The notes: generated from the letters alone by a model not told the origin. Positions 19,101 through 25,830 are shown, counted from the first letter of the stretch. The stretch is 64,000 bases of DNA from G965202915 sp965205955 (GCA_965205955.1 OZ242192.1:2170001-2234000); one strand, 5' to 3'. Program-made: numbers and translations.

Positions 19101-21027
19101 GTTCATTAGCAGCGCGGCGCCGACGACGGTGACGATTCCCTCCTCAGGGTCGGTAACGCTGACGGTGCCGACCACCGACGACTCTACCGACGAGGCGAAC
19201 GGCACGATAACGGCAACGGTAACGGCGGGCACTGGCTACACAGTCGGCAGCCCGCCCACAGCCAGTGTCACGGTCGAGGATAACGATGGTGCGCCGGACC
19301 CGGCCATCACGATTGCCGCCGTGTCTTCCTCGGTGACCGAGGGGGCGGCGGCAACCTTCACGCTGACGGCAACCCCTGCTCCGGCGGCGAACCTGACGGT
19401 GACGGTTACGGTCACCGAGACGGGCACGTTCATTAACGGCGCGGCGCCGACGACGGTGACGATTCCCTCCTCAGGGTCGGCAACGCTGACGGTGCCGACC
19501 ACCGACGACGCTACCGACGAGGCGAACGGCACGATAACGGCAACGGTAACGGCGGGCAGCGGCTACACAGTCGGCAGCCCGCTCACAGCCAGTGTCACGG
19601 TCGAGGATAACGATGCTGCGCCGGTGACACCGGACCCGGAGCAGATCGACCCGGAGCAGACCGAGCAACTGCATGAGGAAATCGCCCCGCAAGCGGTGCA
19701 GGCGATTGCCGGCAACGTGGTTGCCTCGGTAGGCGCGCGCATTGAGACGGCTATCCAGGGCGCCCCGCCCACCGGCGGTGTGCGGCTGGATGGACAGGGC
19801 ATAGAGGGGGATGGGAAGGCCGTCCTGCTCGGTTTCCTGGACAAGGCGCCGGAATATACGCGCTCGATCAAAGAGGGCACACTGGACTGGAAGCGGATGC
19901 TGGCCAATTCTTCTTTTGCGTTGAATGCTGCCGGTGGGCACGGTATCGGCGGCGCTATCAGCCTGTGGGGCAGCGGTCACTACACCGAATTTGATGGGGA
20001 TGACAATAATCTCGATTGGGACGGCGATTCCTACGGCTTCCAAATCGGCGCAGATACCCGCTGGAATAACAATCTGCTGACGGGCCTGTCGGTCTCGTGG
20101 AGTGAGGGCGAGGTGGAATATATTCAGGGCAGCGGTGACTCAAGAGAAGAAGGCGACTATACGCTGACGCTGGTCGGCATTCATCCGTATCTGGGCTGGT
20201 CGAATGACAGCGGCAGCTTGAGTCTGTGGGGCAGCTTCGGTTATGCGGACGGCGAGGTGGAGATTGAGCCGGACGGCGGCAGCCGGCGCACCCACGATAC
20301 CACGCTGGTTTCGGTAGCGGGCGGGTTCAAACACCGGCTGACGGGTTTCCTGAATGTCAAGGGCGACTTTTCCGCTATAGAGACCGATATAGATGAGTCA
20401 GTGGATGTCACCAATGACCGGGATCTGACGGTGGACTCGCAACGCCTGCGGCTGTTGCTTGAGGGGTACCATCAAAACCAACTGGGCGGTGGCCGCACGC
20501 TGACGCAAAGCGCCGAGGTGGGCTACCGGGTTGATGGAGGCGACAGCGATGCCGATACGGACGGGGCGGAGCTGGCGCTGGGCTTTGACTACCATAACCC
20601 GGCTGCCGGCCTGACTCTGGCGGGCAAAGGGCGGGCGCTGGTAGGCAATAGCGACTACCGGGAATGGAGCGTATCCGGCCTGATCAGGCTGCAACCGCAA
20701 GCCTATGGGCAGGGGCTGACCTTCACCCTGGAGCCTGGCTACGGCGGTACGGCAAGTGAAGCCGGGGAACTGTGGAACCGCAACAGGGCCTACACGCCAA
20801 TCGAACGCAATGAGTACGGTGCGCAGATGAAGGCACACCTGGGCTACAGGTTGAATGGTTTTGTCACCCCATACACCGAGGTGACGAGCGGGGAGGCGCT
20901 GCGCCGTTTCCGCATGGGCGTGAAGTGGCAGTTGGGCGAGGCGCTGGATTTGGATCTGTTCGGGGAGCAGTATGAAGCGGCAGATACGGATAATGTATTG
21001 AGGTTGGAGGGGGAATTGCGGTTTTAA
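7168..21027 (+). CDS. Giant Calx-beta/SwmB-repeat autotransporter adhesin
   Basis: From the chosen start the protein has about 4,619 residues. A signal peptide (MLKRLTALLLLSVATFAPMP) begins at ATG 7168, which has AGGGG upstream; the frame is open from 7024, and ATG 7072 is another option. The passenger then shows an uncharacterised N-terminal domain, an He_PIG Ig-like domain (about 7800-8100), a VCBS-like repeat, a PKD-like domain, and many Calx-beta-type modules with SVTEG and DD(N/S)IDEA signatures. SwmB-like modules (near 10420-10690, 17690-17960 and 18350-18620) and repeated VTPATLSVPEDGG modules follow. A charged linker leads to a C-terminal beta-barrel from about 19890, ending in LEGELRF with the terminal Phe typical of Bam substrates. 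It is probably a type Va secreted surface adhesin. Ligand and processing are unknown. Confidence 0.9.
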   Translation: MLKRLTALLLLSVATFAPMPAVSQTDPCDGDLTWTGITPDCLSPGDNYRILFVTSRGINATSNSITAYNSFIQTNINLAGAPLNSLTFRALGSTTAVNARDNTGTTGTGAGIRTFYYRGRKVADSYTDLYDGTWDTNEPRDEDGTGTTVNRVFTGTRNNGTTGLPLGSTMFVDVGNPRSTDSPLSLSSVGIPSSLRPVYALSDVLTVPDLMPMFTPGASIPPQTYTVGTTITPLTLPVATGGNPALTYTIAPTLPAGLTLGGANGNILSGTPGLGTVQTITTHTYTVNDADTNTAPADTDTLTFTITINMATTLAIFGDLSGVITEDAVPNTVSGTVSIAAGSASTMFTAQTATAGNYGSFTLTPVAGNDDMAMWTYTLDNDNTDVNALASADTLTETLPIAAVGVPNANVTITITGVNDAPTAVIDQGPILTVAPRERVTLTSAGSGDPESMLTYRWRIVTNGDPSLSLAGSSTDTATIFFDAPEVTGTDDYTIRLVVNDGTLSSQVDIIVRVVDPMADPTITIAADTASVTEGTAAAFTLTASPAAPVGGLTVTVSVTQDGTFIDGAPPTTVTIAAAATTAALTVATTDDNIDEAAGSVTVTVEDGTGYMGSGNTASVTVDDDDTADLSFTETGGTTIVTEMGSTDTYTVELATEPTNEVTIAVVSGNTAVAAVSSPSLTFTTANWNVAQTVTVTGVNDDIDFESDPELAVSHTGTSTDSNYEGLSRDVAVTVTDNDTADVTVSETTRTVVENGGTMTYTIMLDTEPLGDVTIAIESDATLVATVLPMSLTFTPSNWNTAQTVTVTGVNDAASGERTATVSHTPASTDDPIYAGLIIPSVVVTATDDNASALLAAVTPLGEGNLNRPTDTVTVTVTLMNTVYMPDAELDMSDFMLTDDVAGEVTVSDVTRTSDRVATLTLTHDGEDITSDGMLSVTVLASAHTGSDNLPAGSVPIDATAQIVTVNRVTLITTGPYGLGDNIEMRINFNENVFVTGVPNARLLIGGNQRDAAYNRGSGTRELIFRRTVVTGDDDAGGVRVRGNILLGGPGVIRDAAGNDAMNTTLTATRGFANQEIDATLPMLSTATVTGTALTLTYNEALGASTPSTADYTVTVGTGPGTVNDVAISGMTVTLTLATAVTGGQAVTLNYTPGANPVQDTVGNDAARLTNRGVTSTSGTVAVSLNPIAGDDIVNIAEQADGFTISGTMAAGSTVTVTIGGSATTRDATETGTTTWTLAIPGGDTEITDPSVVVVATAMLSDGTMGTVTRPLTVDLMRPTATYAPPPTLTVGMAITLIEPGSPSMDIASYAVQGGTLPPGLTLNGGTGDISGAPTTANASTAPVTIRLTDTARNTADLSPITFPIVAMGSQTLTGFAYSSSTAMVGQPAPTVTPPTGAVAGSILSYTTTSAVCTVSATGALTLVAAGDCVIMVTASATTNYNEATDTFTITVSGAALPSISIAAGTTVTEGTSATFTLTADPAPAGDLTVTVTVTDSGTFIAGAAPTTVTITGSETTAMLEVTTTDDSINEANGMITATVEGGAGYTVDATNNSDSVTVNDDDALPMLAIDSPSVLEGDDGDTPTLSYTVTLTGEREREVTVDYADTTSGTATSGTDYEAVTAGTLTFAPGTTTQNIDVTVMGDADDEGDETVILRLSGETNATITTADGTGTITDDDDPALPSISIAAGTAVDEGTAATFTLTADPAPGTDLIVTVTVTDSGNFIAGAAPTMVTITGSETTAMLEVTTTDDSINEANGMITATVEGGAGYTVDATNNSDSVTVNDDDALPMLAIDSPSVLEGDDGDTPTLSYTVTLTGEREREVTVDYADTTSGTATSGTDYEAVTAGTLTFAPGTTTQNIDVTVMGDADDEGDETVILRLSGETNATITTADGTGTITDDDDPALPSISIAAGTAVDEGTAATFTLTADPAPGTDLIVTVTVTDSGNFIAGAAPTMVTITGSETTAMLEVTTTDDSINEANGMITATVEGGAGYTVDATNNTASVTVNDDDALPMLAIDSPSVAEGNAGDTPTLSYTVTLTGEREREVTVDYADTTSGTATSGTDYEAVTAGTLTFAPGTTTQNIDVTVMGDVADEGDETVILRLSGETNATITTADGTGTITDDDGGPVAGVTVTPVTLSVPEDGGTTDTYTLVLDTAPTADVTIAVASDTVTAATVSSASLTFSTTNWNTAQTVTVTGVNDDVDNPSDERTATVSHVPTSADAGYTSVVIDPVTVTVTDDDDAGVTVDPTTLSVLEADGTSTYTVVLDTQPTGNVTITPESGDTMVATVSGALTFTTTDWSTAQTVTVTGVDDSDVNTPARTATVSHAPASADTTYNSVVIDPVVVTATDDDVAAASALLTAVTPLGEMNLRRSTTNTVTVTVTLMNTMYMPEADLDMSDFTLTDDVAGEVTVSTVTRTSDRVVTLRLAHGGEDITSDGMLSVTVLASAHTGSGDLPAGSVPIDATAPTVSSVAFSTTGPYGLDADIEVTITFSENVFVEGTSPNARLIISGNRVDAAYNRGSGSDVLIFRRTVVAGDDDADGVNILEDTLASGGGIIRDAAGNDAVRTNNRIEGGITQRVDTSFVAPPSITIAADTSPVTEGTAATFTLTADPAPAGDLTVTVTVTDSGNFIAGAAPTTVTITGSETTAMLTVMTEDDSADEANGMITVTVEDGAGYTVDGSGNTASVMVNDNDAPAAGVIVTPATLSVPEDGSSTADYTLVLNTAPTADVTIAVESDTVTAATVSSASLTFTPTNWDTAQTVTVTGVNDDVDNSGNARTATVTHAPTSADAGYGSVVIASVTVTVTDDDDAGVTVDPMTLSVLEADGTGTYILVLDTVPTADVTIAVTSDTVTAATVSSASLTFTPTNWNTAQTVTVTGVNDDVPGARTATVIHTAASGDGNYEGVAITIASVTVTVEDDDAVAGVTVTPATLSVPEDGGTTADYTLVLDTAPTADVTIAVASDTVTAATVSSASLTFTPTNWNTAQTVTVTGVNDDVDNPSDERTATVTHAPTSADAGYGSVVIDPVTVTVDDDDTADVTVDPMALMVPEASGTSTYTVVLDTEPLGDVTITPESSDTMAATVSGALTFTATNWNTPQTVTVTGVNDDDDNPGNARTASLSHTASGSDTIYNSVVIDPVTVTVTDDDGPTALLEAVSPTTLGERRLNSSTNRATVRVTLMNTEYVDTADLSGADFMLTDDVDGDVTVESAVTRDSDTVATLTLGHSGGISNDGTVSVTVLASAHTGSGDLPAVSLPIDATAPTVSSVAFSTTGPYGLGANIEVTITFSEDVFVEETTPNALLIIGISASEAAPYNRGEGSNTLVFRRTVGAGDDDADGVDIQGGVLLGGGGIIRDVAGNNVVRSGGTNNRISGGNDQRVDTSIIAPPSITIAADTSPVTEGTAAAFTLTASPPAPVGGLTVTVSVSQTGTFIEGVAPTTVTIAAAATTAALTVATTDDNIDEAAGSVTATVTAGTGYTVGSGNTASVTVDDNDAGTAPVLQTATVNRNMLALGYDTALDSTSTPAGADYTLMVDAGPLPTVSTVVITASTATLTLSESIIGNQTVTLDYTPGSNPLRDLASNNAVLLDDQAVVNTTPPFITDVVISSDPGADETYAIGEDIEVTVTFSEAVGVSSTPEISISGITVGNSSAAFVSGSGTTALLFRYTVVEGVLVSDGIGVSTLNVPGGATITASIDSTRLADRTFTALPPQSGHKIDGVRPALSSATVDDVTLTLAYAEALDGASTPANGDYTVMADSSPVTVSGVSISGMAVTLTLATAVTSGQAVTLDYTPGTNPVQDTAGNDAVILDDQTVGAGVLPSISITAVTSSVTEGAAATFTLTATPAPAANLTVMVTVTEAGTFISGAAPTTVTIPSSGSVTLTVPTTDDSTDEANGTITATVTAGSGYTVGSPLTASVTVEDNDGTPDPAITIAAVSSSVTEGAAATFTLTATPAPAANLTVMVTVTETGTFISSAAPTTVTIPSSGSVTLTVPTTDDSTDEANGTITATVTAGTGYTVGSPPTASVTVEDNDGAPDPAITIAAVSSSVTEGAAATFTLTATPAPAANLTVTVTVTETGTFINGAAPTTVTIPSSGSATLTVPTTDDATDEANGTITATVTAGSGYTVGSPLTASVTVEDNDAAPVTPDPEQIDPEQTEQLHEEIAPQAVQAIAGNVVASVGARIETAIQGAPPTGGVRLDGQGIEGDGKAVLLGFLDKAPEYTRSIKEGTLDWKRMLANSSFALNAAGGHGIGGAISLWGSGHYTEFDGDDNNLDWDGDSYGFQIGADTRWNNNLLTGLSVSWSEGEVEYIQGSGDSREEGDYTLTLVGIHPYLGWSNDSGSLSLWGSFGYADGEVEIEPDGGSRRTHDTTLVSVAGGFKHRLTGFLNVKGDFSAIETDIDESVDVTNDRDLTVDSQRLRLLLEGYHQNQLGGGRTLTQSAEVGYRVDGGDSDADTDGAELALGFDYHNPAAGLTLAGKGRALVGNSDYREWSVSGLIRLQPQAYGQGLTFTLEPGYGGTASEAGELWNRNRAYTPIERNEYGAQMKAHLGYRLNGFVTPYTEVTSGEALRRFRMGVKWQLGEALDLDLFGEQYEAADTDNVLRLEGELRF
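11533..13557 (+). repeat. Three tandem 675-bp units in the autotransporter gene
   Basis: The motif GCGCTGCCGAGCATCTCC recurs at 11533, 12208 and 12883, exactly 675 bp apart. Each unit encodes 225 residues, a pair of Calx-beta modules. Units 1 and 2 differ by only a few bases near their starts. Unit 3 carries a patch of changes around 13177-13260 (NTASV and SVAEGNAGD in place of NSDSV and SVLEGDDGD). This is a recent, homogenised expansion. Confidence 0.93.
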
Positions 21028-21205
21028 TGGCCGCTACCCTCACCCCCGCTATTCCTGCGAAAAATTTATCCCCTGATCTGGGCAGGGGCAGGTATCCTGA
21101 GCTACTTCAAAGAATGGATTCCTGCTTCCGTGTTTCGTCCCATTGACAGGCGATACTCTCTTTCAATCCAATCGGGGATTCAATATGTTCACAGGAGGTT
21201 GCAAA
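21028..21205. repeat. Dispersed repeat copies downstream of the autotransporter
   Basis: The stretch holds the dispersed motif TTCCTGCGAAAAATTTATCC (about 21052-21071) with GGGCAGGGGCAGGTATCC behind it, then a second half, GGATTCCTGCTTCCGTGT (21115 onwards), also present near 47176. No gene or clear terminator is visible. Confidence 0.6.
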
Positions 21206-21349
21206 ATGAAGATTAAATTACACTGGCTGGCCACTACAACGCCCGCTACCCGAATGTATATTCAGACTTCAAATAAAAGTGCGCCGGCCTTGTCGCGTGA
21301 GCTCGGGGTTTCTCTGCCGACGATTTACAAAGGAAACATATTTAAATGA
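21206..21349 (+). pseudogene. IS481-type transposase N-terminal remnant
   Basis: ATG 21206 has a perfect AGGAGG 8 bases upstream and starts MKIKLHWLATTTPATRMYIQ, followed by LSRELGVSLPTIYK. This resembles the first helix-turn-helix of IS481-family transposases, where the family continues into a long rve integrase domain. Here the frame ends after 47 codons, four residues past the helix-turn-helix, and runs straight into the ATG of the transporter gene. A related, more decayed copy lies in the opposite orientation near 44.8 kb. The family assignment rests on recall of the N-terminal pattern only. Confidence 0.65.
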
Positions 21350-23031
21350 TAGAGCTTTTGTCAAAACAGCATATTGTTGCGAAACCGGGGTTTAATCGCT
21401 GGTTGATTGTGCCGGCGGCGCTGGGGATTCATCTGTGTATAGGCTCGGTCTATGCGTGGAGTCTGTTTAATCCGGCGCTGATTAAGCGTGTGGGGATCGT
21501 GACCGGGGCGGCGGATGATTGGTCGTTGAAGAGTGTGGTCTGGGTCTTTACGGTGGCTATCGTGTTTCTGGGGCTGGCGGCAGCAGTGGCAGGGAAGTGG
21601 CTGGAGCAGGTCGGGCCAAGAATGGTGGGGGTGGTGTCGGCTTGTTGCTGGGGCGGGGGGTTTTTTGTCGGTAGTCTGGGGATCGTGACCGGGCAGCTTT
21701 GGCTGCTTTATCTGGGCTATGGGGTGATCGGGGGTTGCGGTCTGGGTTTGGGGTACGTGTCGCCGGTGAGTACTTTGATTCGCTGGTTTCCAGACCGGCG
21801 CGGTATGGCTACGGGTATGGCGATTATGGGTTTCGGCGGCGGGGCAATGATCGCGAAGTTTATGATCGAGCCGTTTATCCGGCTGTTCTACCAGGCGCCG
21901 GAGTATCTGGGCGCGACGGAGTCGCTACGCCTGATTACGGAGTCGGGGCGCCGGATGGTGGATATGGGCGGGTCGCTGAGGGAGGTGGTGATCGTTGGGG
22001 CTAATGATGTGGCTAATATGCTGGTGCCCGGGGAGCAGGGGGTGTACCTGGTGGGTACGGGTACGGTCGGGGTGTCTCAGGCGTTTTGTGCGCTGGGGGC
22101 GATCTATTTTGTGATTATGATGTGTGCGGCTTTTTCTTACCGGGTGCCGGCGGAAGGGTGGCAGCCGGCAGGTTGGCAGCCGCCAGAGGAGCATGAGCAC
22201 GGGAGTATGATTACCCGGCATCATGTGCATATCGATGAGGCGCTGAAAACCCGCCAGTTTTATCAGCTGTGGGTTGTGCTTTGTTTTAATGTGACGGCGG
22301 GGATCGGGGTGCTGGCGGTGGCAAAGACGATGATGAATGAGATCTTTGGTTCGACGTTGCCGGATATAGTGGATTTTGGTTTTGCTTCTACGTATGTGCT
22401 GATGATCAGTCTGTTTAATATGATAGGCAGGTTTTTTTGGGCGAGCGCTTCGGATTATGTTGGCCGGCGTAATACCTATTGGATGTTTTTTACGCTGGGG
22501 ATTATTTTGTATTGTTCTATTCCTTATACGGCGCAGCAGGTGAGTGTGGATCCGGCTGTGGTCTGGCTGGTTTATTTTTATGCGGCTACGATGATTATTT
22601 TTACTATGTATGGCGGCGGGTTTGCGACGATACCGGCGTATCTGGCGGATATATTCGGTACCCGGTACGTGGGCGGTATTCATGGGCGCTTGTTGACGGC
22701 CTGGAGCAGCGCGGGGGTGTTTGGCCCGCTGGCGATTACGTCTCTGCGGGAAATATCGGTGTCGAATGCGATACGGGATCTGGTCGGCCTGATTGATCCT
22801 GCGGCCTTCCGGCAGAAGTTTGGCGCGGGAGTGGAGCAACTGGAGGTGTTGGTGGAGTCAAAGACGGTGACGATTGCCAAGCTGATGGAAATTGCGCCGC
22901 CGGGGACGGTGAGTCCGATCTCGAGTTTGTATAATACGACGATGTATTTGATGGCGGCGCTGTTGTTTATTGCCTTGATAGCCAACGCTACGATGCGCCC
23001 GGTTGAGGCAAGGCATCATATGAGGGAGTAA
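21346..23031 (+). CDS. OFA-family MFS transporter, long form
   Basis: This is a polytopic permease of the oxalate/formate antiporter branch of the major facilitator superfamily. It begins with the typical RWLIVPAALGIHLCIGSVYAWSLF and has the family block YVSPVSTLIRWFPDRRGMATGMAIMGFGGGA. At 561 residues it is longer than the usual 400-430. It has an extra loop at about residues 185-250 and another near the C-terminus (about 470-530), each without obvious membrane segments. The substrate could be a small carboxylate, which cannot be decided from sequence. AAAGGA precedes ATG 21346 by 10 bases. The next gene, a small membrane protein, starts 5 bp after the stop, so the two are probably cotranscribed. 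Confidence 0.9.
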   Translation: MIELLSKQHIVAKPGFNRWLIVPAALGIHLCIGSVYAWSLFNPALIKRVGIVTGAADDWSLKSVVWVFTVAIVFLGLAAAVAGKWLEQVGPRMVGVVSACCWGGGFFVGSLGIVTGQLWLLYLGYGVIGGCGLGLGYVSPVSTLIRWFPDRRGMATGMAIMGFGGGAMIAKFMIEPFIRLFYQAPEYLGATESLRLITESGRRMVDMGGSLREVVIVGANDVANMLVPGEQGVYLVGTGTVGVSQAFCALGAIYFVIMMCAAFSYRVPAEGWQPAGWQPPEEHEHGSMITRHHVHIDEALKTRQFYQLWVVLCFNVTAGIGVLAVAKTMMNEIFGSTLPDIVDFGFASTYVLMISLFNMIGRFFWASASDYVGRRNTYWMFFTLGIILYCSIPYTAQQVSVDPAVVWLVYFYAATMIIFTMYGGGFATIPAYLADIFGTRYVGGIHGRLLTAWSSAGVFGPLAITSLREISVSNAIRDLVGLIDPAAFRQKFGAGVEQLEVLVESKTVTIAKLMEIAPPGTVSPISSLYNTTMYLMAALLFIALIANATMRPVEARHHMRE

Positions 23032-23036
23032 GCGCT

Positions 23037-23303
23037 ATGGCGGTGAGTTTTACTAATTCTACCGGGGTGTTCGTGTTTATTATTTTCTGCTCTGTGTATG
23101 TTTGCAGCATACTCTGGGTTTATGGCGATGCGGCGACGCGGGATGCGGGGCATAAGGGGCTGATCCTGCCGTTTGTGTTTGTGATTGTCGGCGCAATGGC
23201 GCTGATCATGGAGGGCTGGCTACCGGTACTTGTGGTATGGCCGCTGGGTTATGCTGCCTGGTTTTTTCTGCGTCCGGCCAAGGCGCATACGATTGTGGAG
23301 TAG
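23037..23303 (+). CDS. Small membrane protein next to the OFA transporter
   Basis: The 88-residue protein has hydrophobic segments at about residues 9-28 (VFVFIIFCSVYVCSILWVYG) and 43-77. The second is long enough for two short helices around EGWLP. I do not recognise a named family. Spacing of 5 bp after the transporter gene suggests translational coupling, so an accessory subunit or stability factor for the transporter is possible but unproven. The C-terminus RPAKAHTIVE is hydrophilic. Confidence 0.7.
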   Translation: MAVSFTNSTGVFVFIIFCSVYVCSILWVYGDAATRDAGHKGLILPFVFVIVGAMALIMEGWLPVLVVWPLGYAAWFFLRPAKAHTIVE

Positions 23304-23319
23304 GCCACTTCTTCTCGGC

Positions 23320-23428
23320 CATTCCCCAACCCCCCCAGCCCCCCTTGTTGTTTCGTCAGGGGGGGTTAAACCAGGCTGCCATTCCTGCGAAAGATGTATC
23401 TCCTGACCTGAGCAGGGGCAGGAATCCA
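23320..23428. repeat. Dispersed GC-rich repeat with inverted arms
   Basis: A C-run and CCCCCCTTGTTGTTTCG are followed by TCAGGGGGG, giving a hairpin with a six-base-pair GC stem. Then comes GCCATTCCTGCGAAAGATGT with CAGGGGCAGGAATCC, the motif seen near 6690, 21052, 25803 and 47158. It lies between convergent genes and may act as a bidirectional transcription stop. Confidence 0.65.
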
Positions 23429-23908
23429 TTAGTTCTCCGTCCAGCTTTTATAGGGCCGCCCTACCAGGTACAGGTTGTAATAACGGGGGTCGTCCGATAC
23501 TTCTTTGCCTAGCCAGTCGGGTTTTGCAAAGTTCTGCTCTACGGATTGGAGTTCGATCTCGGCCAGGATCAATCCTTCGTTCTCGCCGTTGAATACGTCT
23601 ATTTCCCACAGGGATGAATCGTGCTCGATAATATGGTGTCTGGTTTTTTCTATCAGTGGTTTTCTGCAGAGTGTTTCCAGCATTTCGTATGCTTCATCCG
23701 CCGGGATCGGGTATTCGTATTCGTCCCGCACGATAGAGGGAGTTGCGCTTTTGATATTTAGATTTGCTTTGTCTTCGCAGACCCGAATGCGGATGGAACA
23801 ATCCGGGCTGCTGTGCAGATAGCCTTGTTTGTATGCCATTTTTTTGCTAACCCGTTCGCGCCATTTGTCGTTTGCGACCAGGTATTTTCTTTCAATTTCT
23901 TTCGCCAT
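23429..23908 (-). CDS. CYTH-domain triphosphatase-like protein
   Basis: The 159-residue single-domain protein begins MAKEIERKYL, containing the ExExK metal/triphosphate-binding motif (E4, E6, K8). Further blocks fit the CYTH tunnel fold: a basic strand (SIRIRVCEDKANLNIK), YEYPIP, then EIDVFNGENEGLILAEIELQS and a final acidic strand. Small bacterial CYTH proteins are usually inorganic triphosphatases; some relatives make cyclic AMP or thiamine triphosphate products. Substrate here is inferred only from the family. It stands alone between repeat-rich spacers and converges with the gene pair on its left. Confidence 0.88.
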   Translation of the reverse strand: MAKEIERKYLVANDKWRERVSKKMAYKQGYLHSSPDCSIRIRVCEDKANLNIKSATPSIVRDEYEYPIPADEAYEMLETLCRKPLIEKTRHHIIEHDSSLWEIDVFNGENEGLILAEIELQSVEQNFAKPDWLGKEVSDDPRYYNLYLVGRPYKSWTEN

Positions 23909-23934
23909 GTGTATGGCTGAGTGTACCTGAATTG

Positions 23935-24190
23935 CAAAGGAGGGGGGGTTTTAACCCCCCTGCCCCCCGTCAGGGGGGCAGTCGCAGGCACGAGCGGGCG
24001 ACCCTCACCGGCCAGTCCCTCACCCCCGGCCCCTCCCTCACCCCGGCCCCTCCCTCACCCCCGGCCCCTCTCCCAGAGGGAGAGGGGAGAATACGGTGTG
24101 GAGTGATTCAGCAAGACCCCCCTGCACTGGGCGGCAGGAAAGGGCCATACTGAGGGAGAATATGGTGTTGGAGTGATTCAGCAAGACTCC
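23935..24190. repeat. Spacer of tandem C-rich and direct repeats
   Basis: Tandem copies of CCCCGGCCCCTCCCTCAC (24023-24075) end in a CCCAGAGGGAGAGGGG hairpin arm. They are followed by two direct copies of an element of about 34 bp, GGTGT(T)GGAGTGATTCAGC (near 24093 and 24163). A G/C-run pair at 23940-23979 can form a hairpin. No gene is supported. Confidence 0.7.
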
Positions 24191-24193
24191 TTG

Positions 24194-25741
24194 CTACGAA
24201 ATGCCGGTTTGCCTGAATTGCAGGTGTTTGTTGGCGAGGTATATGATCGCGAGTACGGGTATGCCTAGTAGTGAGGCAAAGAGGAAGAATTGCAGGTAGC
24301 CGATGTTCTCGACCATGGCGCCGGAATAGCCGCCTATGATTTTGGGGAGCAGGGTCATGATTGAGCTGAATATGGCATACTGCATGGCGGTGAAGGATAT
24401 GTTGGTTAGCCGCGACAGGAAGGCGATAAATGCGGCACTGGCTAACCCGGCGGAGAAGTTGTCGGCGGAGATTACGGCGTAGAGTAAGGGGATGTCGTAG
24501 CCTCGGATGGCAAGTAGCATGAACAGGAGGTTGGTCGCAATGGTGAGTATGGCCCCCAGGAATAGAATTTTTATGATGTTGAAGCGGACGACCAAGAGGC
24601 CGCCGAGTAGTCCGCCAATGATGGTCATGGCTACGCCGAAGGTTTTTACTATGGAGGCGATTTCTTTTTTGCTGTAGCCGGAGTCCTGGTAGAAGATGTT
24701 GGCTATTACTCCAAGTACGATGTCGGAGATGCGGTACAGGCCGATCAGGGTGAGGAGTAACAGGGCGGGTTTTAGTCCGTAGTGCCGGAAGAAGTCGGCG
24801 ATGGGTTCGATGTATATTTCGGCGACCATTGGCCATTCAACGAGCTTTAGCTTTATGGAAAGGAGTACGGCGCATAAGGCGGTGAACAGGCCGAAAGTGA
24901 AACGTAGTATTTCTACGCAAAAGTTTGCCAGGACGGGGTTTTTGAGGAGTTCGCTGAGGTGGTCTTTCCAGCCGGCGGCAGGTTCGGAACTGAGTTGGAA
25001 TGATAGAATGAAACCGGAAACGGCTAACAGGAATACGGCAAGGAATTTTACATAGTCGGGGTTTGTGTATTTTCTTTGCAGGGTTTGATTGTGCTCGGGT
25101 TCTTTGATGATGAGGGTGGTGGCTATGCCGATGAGCATGATGAGCGCCATGCTGCTGTAGGTGATCTGCCAGGCTGTGTAGTTGTAGGCGCCCATGCTGG
25201 TGCCGAGGATGCTGGCGATGTACAGGCTGCCGGCGCCGGCAACCAGCATGCCGATGCGGTAGCCGGCTACATAGGTGGATGCCATCATGGCTTGTAATTC
25301 TGATGATGCGGATTCTATGCGGTATGCGTCAATGACTATGTCCTGGGTTGCAGAGGAGAATCCGAGCATGACTGCGGCAAGGGCCATGAGTTTGAGTTGC
25401 GCGGTTCCCGCTGAGGGATCGGTGAGACTCATGAGTATAATGGCGGTGATGACGGCAAGTTGCGCGGTCAATATCCAGGCTCTTCTTCGGCCCAGCTTTC
25501 GGGTCAGATAGGGCAAGGGGAACTGGTCTATGATTGGCGCCCAGACGAATTTGAAGGAGTATCCGAGTGCGGCCCAACTGAAGAGGGTGGCGGTGGAGCG
25601 GTCTATGCCCGCTTCCCGTAGCCAGAGTCCGAGTGAGGAGAATATGAGTAACAGGGGAACCCCGGCGGAAAATCCGAGAAACAGCATGGTGATGACTCTT
25701 GGGTGTAAGAATGCTTTGAAACTGTCCCGCCAACTGTTCAT
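24194..25741 (-). CDS. AmpG-like muropeptide permease
   Basis: This 515-residue MFS permease resembles AmpG, which imports anhydro-muropeptides released by cell-wall turnover for recycling. Support comes from the N-terminal run FLHPRVITMLFLGFSAGVPL, WLREAGIDRSTATLFSWA, FVWAPIIDQ and GRRRAWIL, all usual AmpG landmarks, and from a block after the first half, SATQDIVIDAYRIES. About 12-14 hydrophobic segments are visible. Flanking genes are unrelated, so the call rests on sequence pattern alone. A different sugar or peptidoglycan fragment is possible. Confidence 0.85.
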   Translation of the reverse strand: MNSWRDSFKAFLHPRVITMLFLGFSAGVPLLLIFSSLGLWLREAGIDRSTATLFSWAALGYSFKFVWAPIIDQFPLPYLTRKLGRRRAWILTAQLAVITAIILMSLTDPSAGTAQLKLMALAAVMLGFSSATQDIVIDAYRIESASSELQAMMASTYVAGYRIGMLVAGAGSLYIASILGTSMGAYNYTAWQITYSSMALIMLIGIATTLIIKEPEHNQTLQRKYTNPDYVKFLAVFLLAVSGFILSFQLSSEPAAGWKDHLSELLKNPVLANFCVEILRFTFGLFTALCAVLLSIKLKLVEWPMVAEIYIEPIADFFRHYGLKPALLLLTLIGLYRISDIVLGVIANIFYQDSGYSKKEIASIVKTFGVAMTIIGGLLGGLLVVRFNIIKILFLGAILTIATNLLFMLLAIRGYDIPLLYAVISADNFSAGLASAAFIAFLSRLTNISFTAMQYAIFSSIMTLLPKIIGGYSGAMVENIGYLQFFLFASLLGIPVLAIIYLANKHLQFRQTGIS

Positions 25742-25754
25742 GTTATGTTGCGGC

Positions 25755-25830
25755 AGGTAAAAGGGGGAGTGTTAAACCAGGGTCGCACTTGCACTGCCCC
25801 GCCATTCCTGCGCAGGTCTTTTGGCTTCCG
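25755..25830. repeat. Dispersed repeat copy between ampG-like gene and recG
   Basis: The motifs GGGGGAGTGTTAAACCAGG and GCCATTCCTGCGCAGG match the elements at 6640-6700 and 23360-23400. No gene is present. Confidence 0.55.
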
